NCBI RefSeq assembly: GCF_021184025.1
Contig: NZ_CP036537.1
Location: 4,650,001 to 4,714,000 of the forward strand
Direction of reading: 5' to 3'
DNA: 64,000 bases
Source of the DNA: Rhodopseudomonas boonkerdii
GTDB taxonomy: Bacteria; Pseudomonadota; Alphaproteobacteria; Rhizobiales; Xanthobacteraceae
Of this stretch, positions 35,444 to 42,704 are shown in pieces; position 1 is the stretch's first letter; the number at the start of each line of letters is the position of its first letter. A model generated the notes under the pieces. The model was not told the origin of the DNA. It searched no databases and saw nothing but the letters and a program-made list of their open reading frames with translations. Position numbers and translations under genes: made by a program.

Positions 35444-36046
35444 TCAGCCTCCGCTCGGTGTGCAGGTCGATCCAAGCATGACACAGGTCATCTGGCGGGG
35501 CTTGGTGAACGCAATTTCCGACGCAGTAACGCCCGCCTTGTTAAGAACCCATCCGATGGTCGGCACATAGTTATATTTAATATCGCCCACAATCAGATAC
35601 TGGTTCGCAAGCCAGTTGCCCGACGAATCCTTACCGACCAGGCCAGCAGGCACGGAGTAGACGGTGTTCTTCGATAATGGCGTGCTGCCGCGGCTCCACA
35701 CCACCTTCGCAGTCTTGCTGTTCGGATCGAGATAGACCTGATGGATGGTCGCCTTCATCTGATTCTTGTCGTAGGGCGTCAGCATCGCACCTGCGATGGT
35801 GAAGAAGTTCGTGACATCGCTTTCCTGCACCGCCGTGTAGCGCGACGTCAGATCCGACATCGACTGAGCGATCTGACTCACCTTGCGATCGACCGCGAAA
35901 TAATTCGCAACGTCGGTGATGCCGAACAGCATCAAAAGCAGCAGCGGGGCGATCATCGCAAACTCAATCGCGACAATGCCGCTATCGTCATGCCGCAAGG
36001 ATCTCATCACGCGACGGACATTTCGCAGAGTTGCACGCTTGCGCAT
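35444..36046 (-). CDS. TadE/TadG-like pilus assembly pseudopilin
   Basis: 200-residue minor pseudopilin of the Flp/Tad pilus. The TadE-type N-terminal motif is 'DDSGIVAIEFAMIAPLLLLM', a short cytoplasmic leader then one membrane helix with the conserved Glu. The remainder is a periplasmic domain ending in two cysteines ('TCVMLGSTC'). The ATG at 36046 (MRKRATLRNVRR) follows 'gcagggatcgag'. It lies 16 bases after the next TadE-like gene, so the two form an operon transcribed away from the main pilus genes. It is shorter than full TadG proteins that carry a von Willebrand domain. Confidence 0.85.
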   Translation of the reverse strand: MRKRATLRNVRRVMRSLRHDDSGIVAIEFAMIAPLLLLMLFGITDVANYFAVDRKVSQIAQSMSDLTSRYTAVQESDVTNFFTIAGAMLTPYDKNQMKATIHQVYLDPNSKTAKVVWSRGSTPLSKNTVYSVPAGLVGKDSSGNWLANQYLIVGDIKYNYVPTIGWVLNKAGVTASEIAFTKPRQMTCVMLGSTCTPSGG

Positions 36047-36062
36047 TTCTCGATCCCTGCCG

Positions 36063-36620
36063 TTACTGAGGACCAAGTGCGGCCGTTGCCGCGAGAAGCC
36101 GCTTGTTGGTCGAAGTCCCACGATCGATATTGGCGATGTTGTACCCGAGCCCCGTCACATAGAGCGGCCACTGGTAGAAGGCGCGCACGACCACCGTTTT
36201 GCTGGTCGGAGTGTTCGAAGAATAGGCGGGCGGCTGATAGACGAAACCGTTCGAAACGTACTTGCCGCTGGCATCGATCGGATCGTTAATCGTGATACTT
36301 GTGCCGGGATCGTATGAGCGGACGTCGATGTCGAGCTTCGTACAATCCATCAGCACGGAGACGCGGGAGCAGATCGCCGATTTGAAATCGGTCGCGCTGG
36401 TGGTCTGGCTCGTGTAGACGAGCCGTGCACCATCCTCCACCCCGGTCTCCAGCACCTGCCCAGCCATGAAGACCAGGCCGGTTTCAATGACAGCGAAAAT
36501 CAGCGCGAAGAAGATGGGGGCTATCATCGCGAACTCGACCGCAGCCGAGCCATCCTGGCTGCGGCGGAAGGATCGTAGCCGCTTTGCGACAACGGCAATC
36601 GAGATGATCGGTATCAGCAT
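36063..36620 (-). CDS. tadE: TadE-like pilus assembly pseudopilin
   Basis: 185-residue TadE-family protein. After a basic N-terminus ('RLRSFRRSQDGSAAVEFAMI') comes one membrane helix ('APIFFALIFAVIETGLVFMA') with the TadE Glu, then a periplasmic domain with Cys pairs ('ICSRVSVLMDC'). The ATG at 36620 is used; a TTG at 36626 is also in frame. It is first in the two-gene minus-strand operon, with a CtrA-type box about 100 bases upstream. Confidence 0.85.
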   Translation of the reverse strand: MLIPIISIAVVAKRLRSFRRSQDGSAAVEFAMIAPIFFALIFAVIETGLVFMAGQVLETGVEDGARLVYTSQTTSATDFKSAICSRVSVLMDCTKLDIDVRSYDPGTSITINDPIDASGKYVSNGFVYQPPAYSSNTPTSKTVVVRAFYQWPLYVTGLGYNIANIDRGTSTNKRLLAATAALGPQ

Positions 36621-36719
36621 CTGCAAAATCCGGACGGGATGGAAATATCTACCGTCAGGCTGTACCGAAAACTGATTGTAGAAGTGTTTCGCCGGATCGC
36701 AACAAACCAGGCGGATCGG

Positions 36720-36734
36720 TTAACACGTTGTTAA
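36720..36734. promoter_or_regulatory. CtrA box upstream of the tadE-like operon
   Basis: TTAA-CACGTTG-TTAA matches the alphaproteobacterial CtrA consensus TTAA-N7-TTAA exactly, inside a longer palindrome GTTAAC-ACGTT-GTTAAC. It lies 100 bases upstream of the TadE-like start and about 45 bases downstream of the secretin-N gene stop. In Caulobacter CtrA controls pilus genes, so cell-cycle control is plausible. Confidence 0.6.
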
Positions 36735-36777
36735 CTATCGCCAATACGGAGCCGCGAATCGCGGCCCGGATCGACGA

Positions 36778-37293
36778 TCAGTTGACCCTGCCGGTCGTTC
36801 CCGTCGCGGAGCCGCTGCTCGCCGCCTGCCCACCGATGGCGCCCGCCTGATCCATCGCCGACTTGAAATAGGTCTCGGCATCCCCAAGCGTGACGCGTCG
36901 CGCGCATTCCGGCGTGCAACTATAGGATTCCCGCGCCATACCACGATAAACAGTGACGACCTTGTCCGCCGGGCCTTCGACCTGGACGACGCGATCCATC
37001 AGCACAGCACCGCTACGATCCAGTGCGATCACGTTGGTGGCGCCGTAACCCTTGCCCGTGACCACGACCATGCCACCCGGTTGCAGCGTGACATCGGCGA
37101 TCAACGGGTTGCCGATGACGATGGTGGCGATCTTCTCTGGAAACTTGACGAGCCTGGCCTGATCGACACGGACCGAGATCATGTCGTCGGCAGCGGCCGG
37201 GAGGCCCGCAGCGGGAAAGAGAACGAAACCGACGGCAAGTGCCCGGATGATCAGGGCCGCCGAGGCGCGGCAACGCGACAATAGAAATGACAT
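36778..37293 (-). CDS. Stand-alone secretin N-domain (pilus assembly N-terminal domain) protein
   Basis: 171-residue exported protein. A signal peptide (about residues 1-38) precedes a T2SS/T3SS pilus-type N-terminal domain: 'VRVDQARLVKFPEKIATIVI', 'GNPLIADVTLQPGG', 'GYGATNVIALDRSGAVLM'. The same fold opens CpaC at 40507-41955 ('VKDVLVADPKIANAVV', 'GQTNIIFFDSAGQQ'), but here no secretin domain follows. The C-terminal part has a 'CTPECARRVTLGD' cysteine pair. ATG 37293 has GGAG upstream. It probably assists the CpaC channel; the exact role is unknown. Confidence 0.8.
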   Translation of the reverse strand: MSFLLSRCRASAALIIRALAVGFVLFPAAGLPAAADDMISVRVDQARLVKFPEKIATIVIGNPLIADVTLQPGGMVVVTGKGYGATNVIALDRSGAVLMDRVVQVEGPADKVVTVYRGMARESYSCTPECARRVTLGDAETYFKSAMDQAGAIGGQAASSGSATGTTGRVN

Positions 37294-37426
37294 CCTGTAC
37301 TCCGGGACGATACGAGCCGGCCTAAGCAAATACGCAGCGGTGCCGGCGCCCGACATGGCGAATCTGCCGTTAATTGGTGAAGGAACAGCAAACGGCGATA
37401 TCGATCGGACGATCCGGAAACGATGA

Positions 37427-37447
37427 AGCCCGGCGATAGGCCGGGCT
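37427..37447. terminator. Hairpin after the fatty acid hydroxylase gene
   Basis: AGCCCGG-CGATAGG-CCGGGCT has seven-base perfect arms, starting just past the stop of the minus-strand gene at 37456. It has no T-run; candidate terminator. Confidence 0.45.
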
Positions 37448-37455
37448 CGATCACG

Positions 37456-38304
37456 TCATTGCTTGGCCGCCGCGCTCAATTGCCGGAACGGATAGGCCAG
37501 TTGTCCGCCGATCTCCTTCGGCAACGGCTCGCCATCGACGCCGTAGTTGTCGGGCAGCTCGCCCTCCGGCATTCGGAAGGTGCCGAACAGGATATCCCAG
37601 AGCGGGAAGGTGCCGGCGAAATTGGTGTTACCGCCTTGCTCCAGCGAGGTGTGATGCCAACGATGGAAAACCGGCGTAGCGATGACATATTTGAACGGGC
37701 CAAGGGTCCAGTTCAGATTGGCGTGGACGAAGGCCGAGTGGAAGGTCGTGAAGGGGCCGACCCACAGCATGATATTCGGCGAGATACCGGCCATCAACAG
37801 CATCACATCCACGGCGACCGTGCCGAGGAATAGATTGACGGGGTGGAAGCGCGCGGCCGAAATCCATTCCACCTCCTCGGAGGAATGATGGATAGCATGG
37901 TACTTCCAGAATTCACCGCCATGATACATCCGGTGAAACCAGTACAGCAGGAAGTCCGAGGCCACCAGAAAGAGAATAGCCTGCACCCAGAGCGGCAGCT
38001 GAGCCAGCGGACCGTGGCCGTTGTCGTAGAAGGCGATCAGATCGTCCGCACCATGGATATTGAAGACGACCGCTGCGCCGAGCACCAGAAGCCCGATGCG
38101 CACCACGCGCGTGATCAGCGGCACGAAGAACCAATAACAGATGTCGGTGACGATCTCGCTCTTGCGCCACCACGGCTTGCCCGGATTGCACGCCCAGAAA
38201 TGCGTAAGCACCGTGAATACAACGGCGAGAACGATCGTGATCGGGACCACCTTCATGATGGTATCGCCGAACATGTGCAGCACTTCCATGGGCAATGTGG
38301 ACAT
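37456..38304 (-). CDS. Sterol desaturase / fatty acid hydroxylase family membrane protein
   Basis: 282-residue integral membrane di-iron enzyme of the fatty acid hydroxylase superfamily. The histidine clusters are intact: 'HRMYH' near residue 125, 'HAIHHS' near 137 and 'HRWHHTS' near 215. Four or more hydrophobic segments surround them. The substrate cannot be told; in this family it may be a lipid, sterol-like compound or carotenoid. It stands between pilus genes, divergent from pilA, and shares a 285-base control region with it, yet has no known pilus role. Confidence 0.85.
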   Translation of the reverse strand: MSTLPMEVLHMFGDTIMKVVPITIVLAVVFTVLTHFWACNPGKPWWRKSEIVTDICYWFFVPLITRVVRIGLLVLGAAVVFNIHGADDLIAFYDNGHGPLAQLPLWVQAILFLVASDFLLYWFHRMYHGGEFWKYHAIHHSSEEVEWISAARFHPVNLFLGTVAVDVMLLMAGISPNIMLWVGPFTTFHSAFVHANLNWTLGPFKYVIATPVFHRWHHTSLEQGGNTNFAGTFPLWDILFGTFRMPEGELPDNYGVDGEPLPKEIGGQLAYPFRQLSAAAKQ

Positions 38305-38589
38305 CTCGAAGCTCGCGGTTTTCCTATCTCAGAGTTACCGCGGCATACTTAAAGAGCACTAAACCAACCCGTAAAAGCGCGGTGTGATGGCACCTAAGCC
38401 GTTCTGTCTTCGCCTTAAGTAGGCATTTACCGTGCACAAGAAGAGACAAATGCTATCGACTTTCATCAATCGAATTAACCGCACTGCAATCCCAAACTCC
38501 TAGGGTCTGCGCATGGTCACGGTGCTGAGAACGCCGGGGAGACCAGGCATCTAGATCGACAGCCACGTGCACATATGGAGTTTTCGATT
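38305..38589. promoter_or_regulatory. Divergent control region of the hydroxylase gene and pilA
   Basis: TTAA-AGAGCAC-TAAA (38349-38363) differs at one base from the CtrA box TTAA-N7-TTAA, and a TTAACC half-site lies at 38475-38480. 'ggag' precedes the pilA start by 10 bases. No open frame is visible. Confidence 0.4.
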
Positions 38590-38754
38590 ATGAAGAATAT
38601 CGTTTCGCGTTTCCTCAAGGATGAGTCCGGCGCCACCGCAATCGAATACGGCCTGATCGCCGCCGGCATCTCGCTCGCCATCATCGCGGTCGTGAATGGC
38701 CTCGGTTCGAACCTGAACGGCAAGTTCACGTCGATCAACAGCTCTCTCAAGTAA
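38590..38754 (+). CDS. pilA: Flp-type major pilin
   Basis: 54-residue prepilin of the type IVb Flp family. The short leader 'MKNIVSRFLKDESG' is followed by the processed helix 'ATAIEYGLIAAGISLAIIAV' with the conserved Glu5-Tyr6 of mature Flp pilins, then 'NGLGSNLNGKFTSINSSLK'. Cleavage is expected after the Gly by the prepilin peptidase CpaA (39051-39575). It is a monocistronic gene ending in a strong terminator, so it can be expressed at higher levels than the cpa machinery. Confidence 0.95.
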   Translation: MKNIVSRFLKDESGATAIEYGLIAAGISLAIIAVVNGLGSNLNGKFTSINSSLK

Positions 38755-38774
38755 ATTCTCGACGTGGTTGCAAG

Positions 38775-38803
38775 AAAGGCTCCGGTGCTCCGGAGCCTTT
38801 TTT
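38775..38803 (+). terminator. Strong intrinsic terminator after pilA
   Basis: AAAGGCTCCGG-TGCT-CCGGAGCCTTT is a perfect 11-pair stem with a four-base loop, running into TTTTTTG. It lies 20 bases after the pilA stop. Confidence 0.92.
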
Positions 38804-38839
38804 GTTGGAAAGCTTTTATCCGTTCGACCAGGTCCACCC

Positions 38840-38974
38840 ATGAAACATAGTGCAGCCCAGCGCTCCCTCCGTCACACGCTGGCGATCTCGCTACGCGACC
38901 CCGCGGGGCTCGTCTGCGCGGCGCTGCTGCTCGCGTTGCTGGCTGTGATCGAACGGATCGCAGCGGTTTGGTAA
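38840..38974 (+). CDS. Possible small single-pass membrane protein between pilA and cpaA
   Basis: 44 residues from ATG 38840: a basic N-terminus ('MKHSAAQRSLRHTLAISLRD') followed by one hydrophobic helix ('GLVCAALLLALLAVIERIAA'). AGG lies nine bases before the start. No family is recognised. Basic-in orientation and location suggest a small inner-membrane pilus accessory, but a chance frame cannot be excluded. Confidence 0.4.
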   Translation: MKHSAAQRSLRHTLAISLRDPAGLVCAALLLALLAVIERIAAVW

Positions 38975-39050
38975 ATAGTTTCTTGTTTTCCGATTGTTCA
39001 TTTCTACCGGCTACGCTCCGCCGTCGTTTCCGCACGGGCCACCAACAGCC

Positions 39051-39575
39051 ATGATCCTCGATTTGACACGCCTCCTGCTGTTTCCGGGTCTGATGGCCTA
39101 TGCGGCGATCAGCGACCTTTTCACTATGACGATCTCGAATCGAATCTCGATGCTGCTCATCGCCGGCTTCGCTTTCGTCGCGCTTCTCAGCGGCATGAGC
39201 CCAACCACTGCCCTGCTGCATCTTGGTGCGGGCGGCCTCGTGCTGGTGATCGCCTTCGCGTGTTTCGCTTTCGGCTGGATTGGCGGCGGCGATGCCAAGC
39301 TCGCCGCCTGCGCCGGACTATGGTTCGGCTTCGATCATCTGTTGCAGTACCTCATTTATGCGTCTCTGTTCGGTGGCGCGCTGACGCTGCTGCTGCTGCA
39401 GTTCAGGCAATGGCCGCTGCCCTACGCGCTGGGCCGGCAGGAATGGTTGCTGCGCCTGCATCACAAGGAAAGCGGTATCCCTTATGGCGTCGCGCTCGCG
39501 CTCGGCGCATTGCTGGTCTATCCGGAAACCCAGTGGATCAAGGCGGTGGATCTCGGCCGCCTCGCGCTGGGCTGA
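39051..39575 (+). CDS. cpaA: Prepilin peptidase CpaA (A24 family)
   Basis: 174-residue polytopic aspartic protease that cleaves the Flp prepilin. The catalytic aspartates are in 'AYAAISDLFTMTISN' (first Asp) and 'GWIGGGDAKLAACAGLWFG' (the GxGD-type motif GGGD). About six hydrophobic segments are present. The ATG at 39051 begins directly at the first membrane helix; the frame is open a little upstream. It lies downstream of pilA and before cpaB. Confidence 0.93.
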   Translation: MILDLTRLLLFPGLMAYAAISDLFTMTISNRISMLLIAGFAFVALLSGMSPTTALLHLGAGGLVLVIAFACFAFGWIGGGDAKLAACAGLWFGFDHLLQYLIYASLFGGALTLLLLQFRQWPLPYALGRQEWLLRLHHKESGIPYGVALALGALLVYPETQWIKAVDLGRLALG

Positions 39576-39591
39576 TACCGGCTCAAAATCG

Positions 39592-39621
39592 TTAACTCGA
39601 TTTAGATACCGCTCATTAACC
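39592..39621. promoter_or_regulatory. Possible CtrA sites upstream of cpaB
   Basis: TTAA-CTCGATT-TAGA (39592-39606) is a near CtrA box, and TTAACC with a following AT (39616-39623) matches the TTAACCAT half-site. Both lie 80-105 bases before the cpaB start, in the only sizeable gap ahead of the cpaBCDEF-tadBC run. Confidence 0.4.
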
Positions 39622-39697
39622 ATGCTTTGACGAATAACTGCTCAACTCCACACCACAGCGACAGGTGCGTCGCGGCGTAATGTGGAAAGTGAAGCGT

Positions 39698-40492
39698 ATG
39701 AATACCGCACGTATAGTGGTCCTCGCCATTGCACTCGGCGCTGGCAGCGTGGCGCTGTATCTCGCGAGCTCTTCCGACGCCCCGCCCCCTCCCCCGCAGG
39801 TTGCAGAACTTCCCACCACGGATGTACTTGTCGCCAAGGGTGACATCGCGCTCGGTCAGCCGATCGGCCCAGATGACATGCAGTGGCAGTCATGGCCGAC
39901 GAGCGCCGCCAGCGCCAATGTGATCAGCCGTAATACGCGTCCTGAAGCGATGACGCAGATGGCCGGCGCCATCGCACGTTCCCCTTTCATTGCCGGCGAG
40001 CCGATCCGTGAGGCCAAACTCGTGCGGGCCAACGGCGCCGGCTTCATGGCCGCCGTGCTGCCCTCGGGCATGCGTGCCGTCTCCACCGAAATTTCACCGG
40101 AAACCGGGGCCGGCGGCTTCATCCTGCCGAACGATCGCGTCGATGTGATTCTGTCAAAGCGCGACAAGGGCCCCGATAGCGGCGGCGCCGACGGCGTCAC
40201 ATCCGAAATCATTCTCAGCAATATCCGCGTGCTCGCCATCGATCAGGCGCCGAAGGAGAAGGACGGGCAAAACACCGTGGTTGGCAAGACCGCGACGCTC
40301 GAACTGAAGCCGGAACAGGCCGAGCTGCTCGCCCGCGCCCGCCAGAGCGGCACCCTCTCGCTGGCGCTGCGTGCACTGGCCGATGCCAATGCGCCGGAAG
40401 CGCCCAGTGAAGATCCAGGCACCCGCCGCCGCGGCAGCACCGTCAACATCGTCCGGTACGGCATTCCGTCGACCGCGACGATCACGAAGTGA
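39698..40492 (+). CDS. cpaB: Flp pilus assembly protein CpaB (RcpC)
   Basis: 264-residue periplasmic, membrane-anchored pilus assembly factor. The N-terminal anchor is 'ARIVVLAIALGAGSVALYLA', followed by a proline stretch and an SAF domain ('VLVAKGDIALGQPIGPDDMQ', 'SPFIAGEPIREAKLV'), then 'MRAVSTEISPETGAGGFILP' and 'VDVIL' typical of RcpC/CpaB. The ATG at 39698 matches family starts; an ATG at 39680 is in frame. It overlaps the preferred cpaC region only through spacing (14 bases), so it is first of a tight operon. Confidence 0.92.
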   Translation: MNTARIVVLAIALGAGSVALYLASSSDAPPPPPQVAELPTTDVLVAKGDIALGQPIGPDDMQWQSWPTSAASANVISRNTRPEAMTQMAGAIARSPFIAGEPIREAKLVRANGAGFMAAVLPSGMRAVSTEISPETGAGGFILPNDRVDVILSKRDKGPDSGGADGVTSEIILSNIRVLAIDQAPKEKDGQNTVVGKTATLELKPEQAELLARARQSGTLSLALRALADANAPEAPSEDPGTRRRGSTVNIVRYGIPSTATITK

Positions 40493-40506
40493 CAAGGACG
40501 CAGACG

Positions 40507-41955
40507 ATGAAGCTGAAGGCAACGAGCGGATCGATGCGGAGCACGATAGCCCGCGCGCTCTCGGTGACAGCCATCGCGGCGCTGACGCTCGGCTCCGTAC
40601 TGCCGGTCGCAGATGCCGCCGACTACGGCGCCAACAAGGCTATCGGCGCCGGGCAGCTGAATGCGCGCTTCCTGCCGCTCGGCATCGGAAAGTCCGTAGT
40701 GATCGATCTTCCGCGCGATGTGAAGGACGTGCTCGTCGCCGATCCGAAGATCGCCAATGCCGTGGTCCGTTCGGCGCAGCGCGCCTACATCATCGGTGCG
40801 ACCGTCGGACAAACCAATATCATCTTCTTCGACAGCGCCGGCCAGCAGATTGCCGCCTATGACATCGCGGTGACACGCGATCTCAACGGCATTCGCGCCG
40901 CACTGAAGCAGACGCTGCCGACCGCCGATATCCGCGTCGAAGGCCTCGGCGATGGCATCATGCTGATGGGCTCTGCTGCCAGCCAGGTGGAAGCCCAGCA
41001 GGCGGCCGATCTCGCTGCGCGCCTCGCCGGCGGCTTGGATAAGGTCGTCAACAACATCGCGGTGCGCGGGCGCGACCAGGTGATGCTGAAGGTGACGGTC
41101 GCCGAAGTTCAGCGCAATATCGTCAAGCAGCTCGGTGTCGACCTGTCGGGCAAGCTGAGTTACGGCACCTCGGTCGTCAGCTTCAACAATGCCAATCCGT
41201 TCACCGCGAGCGGCAAGAACCTGGTCGATGGCAACTCCATCGCGGCTTCGTTCGGCGCTGGCCCGTCCGTTACGGCCACGCTCAAGGCGATGGAGAACGC
41301 CGGCGTCATCCGCACGCTGGCTGAGCCGAGCCTGACCGCCATTTCGGGCGAGACGGCTAATTTCTTGGCCGGTGGTGAATTCCCCGTCCCCGGCGGCAAT
41401 ACGTGCGATCCCACGACGCGGATCTGTACGACCCAGATCAACTTCAAGAAATTCGGTATCTCGCTCGGCTTCACGCCGGTGGTGCTGAGCGAAGGCCGCA
41501 TCAGCCTGCGCGTGGCCACCGAGGTCTCAGAACTGTCGCAGGAAAACTCGGTTTCCATCAGCGGAACCCAGATCCCCGCCATCAAGACCAACCGCGCAGA
41601 TACCACGCTGGAAATTCCCTCGGGTGGCTCCATGGCCATGGCCGGCTTGATCAAGCAGCAGACCAAGCAGGCCATGAGCGGCTTGCCCGGCATGGCGCAG
41701 GTGCCGGTGCTCGGCACGCTGTTCAAGAGCCGCGACTATGTCAACAATAACACCGAGCTGATGGTGATCGTGACGCCTTATGTCGTCCGCGCCGTCGCGC
41801 AGAAGGATTTGTCGCGGCCGGATGACGGCTTCGTCGACGCGTCCGATCCGCAGGCCGACCTGCTCGGCACCGTCAATCGCATCTACGGCGTACCGGGCCG
41901 CAAGCCCGAGCCCGCCCGCGGCTATCGTGGCGCCTTCGGATTCATCACGGATTGA
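40507..41955 (+). CDS. cpaC: Flp pilus outer-membrane secretin CpaC (RcpA)
   Basis: 482-residue secretin forming the outer-membrane pore. A signal peptide (about 1-36) precedes the pilus N-domain ('SVVIDLPRDVKDVLVADPKI'), a BON-like segment ('GIMLMGSAASQVEAQQAADL') and the secretin domain with 'ENAGVIRTLAEPSLTAISGE', 'FLAGGEFPVP' and the family end 'RDYVNNNTELMVIVTPYVVR'. ATG 40507 has AAGGA eight bases upstream; a GTG overlapping the cpaB stop at 40489 is less likely. Confidence 0.95.
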   Translation: MKLKATSGSMRSTIARALSVTAIAALTLGSVLPVADAADYGANKAIGAGQLNARFLPLGIGKSVVIDLPRDVKDVLVADPKIANAVVRSAQRAYIIGATVGQTNIIFFDSAGQQIAAYDIAVTRDLNGIRAALKQTLPTADIRVEGLGDGIMLMGSAASQVEAQQAADLAARLAGGLDKVVNNIAVRGRDQVMLKVTVAEVQRNIVKQLGVDLSGKLSYGTSVVSFNNANPFTASGKNLVDGNSIAASFGAGPSVTATLKAMENAGVIRTLAEPSLTAISGETANFLAGGEFPVPGGNTCDPTTRICTTQINFKKFGISLGFTPVVLSEGRISLRVATEVSELSQENSVSISGTQIPAIKTNRADTTLEIPSGGSMAMAGLIKQQTKQAMSGLPGMAQVPVLGTLFKSRDYVNNNTELMVIVTPYVVRAVAQKDLSRPDDGFVDASDPQADLLGTVNRIYGVPGRKPEPARGYRGAFGFITD

Positions 41956-41969
41956 GGCCGGGAGATCAG

Positions 41970-42704
41970 ATGACCCAGACAAGCAACATCCCGCGCAGCC
42001 TCGCCCTCGCCGCCGCAATCGTCGGCGCAACCATCGCGCTCGGCGGTTGCAGGACCGTGGCGCAGGATGACGTCGCCACCAGCGTCCCGAGCGACTATCG
42101 CCTGCGTCATCCCATCGTGGTGGAAGAGCGGCTGCGCAGCACCGAAGTGTTCGTCGGCAGCTTCCGCGGCGGTCTCACTGCGACTCAACGCGCCGATGTC
42201 ATCGCCGTCGGTCAGAGCTGGCTGCGCGAAGGCACTGGTGTGATTACGGTAGAAGTGCCGGCTCACACGCCCAATGCGCGAGCAGCGCAGGAATCCAATC
42301 GCGAGATACGTTCACTGCTGGCCGCCACCGGGGTGCCGGCAAATGCGGTCGCGGCTCGCACTTACACTCCAAACGATCCGCGCCAATTCGCCACGATCCG
42401 CCTTGGCTATCCGCTCGTTGCCGCCACCGCTGGCCCCTGCGGCACATGGCCTGAGGATTTGAGCGCGTCGATCAAGAACAAGAGCTATATCTCCAACCGT
42501 CCCTATTACAATCTCGGTTGCGCGTCGCAGCGCAATCTCGCCGCGATGGTCTCCAATCCGTCCGACCTTGTGCAGCCGCGACCGGAAACGCCGGTCTATG
42601 CGGCTCGTCGAACCTATGCACTCGACAAGTATCGTCAGGGTCAAGCGACAGTTACCACCTATCCGGATGCGGATAAGAACAAGATCAGCAACGTGGGCCA
42701 ATGA
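41970..42704 (+). CDS. cpaD: Pilus assembly lipoprotein CpaD
   Basis: 244-residue outer-membrane lipoprotein that helps CpaC assemble. A lipobox (IALGGC) ends the signal peptide at Cys31, followed by 'DYRLRHPIVVEERLRSTEVF', 'GGLTATQRADVIAVGQSW' and 'CGTWPEDLSASIKNKSY', all typical of CpaD. ATG 41970 has GGGAG five bases upstream. It overlaps cpaE by four bases (ATGA). Confidence 0.93.
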   Translation: MTQTSNIPRSLALAAAIVGATIALGGCRTVAQDDVATSVPSDYRLRHPIVVEERLRSTEVFVGSFRGGLTATQRADVIAVGQSWLREGTGVITVEVPAHTPNARAAQESNREIRSLLAATGVPANAVAARTYTPNDPRQFATIRLGYPLVAATAGPCGTWPEDLSASIKNKSYISNRPYYNLGCASQRNLAAMVSNPSDLVQPRPETPVYAARRTYALDKYRQGQATVTTYPDADKNKISNVGQ

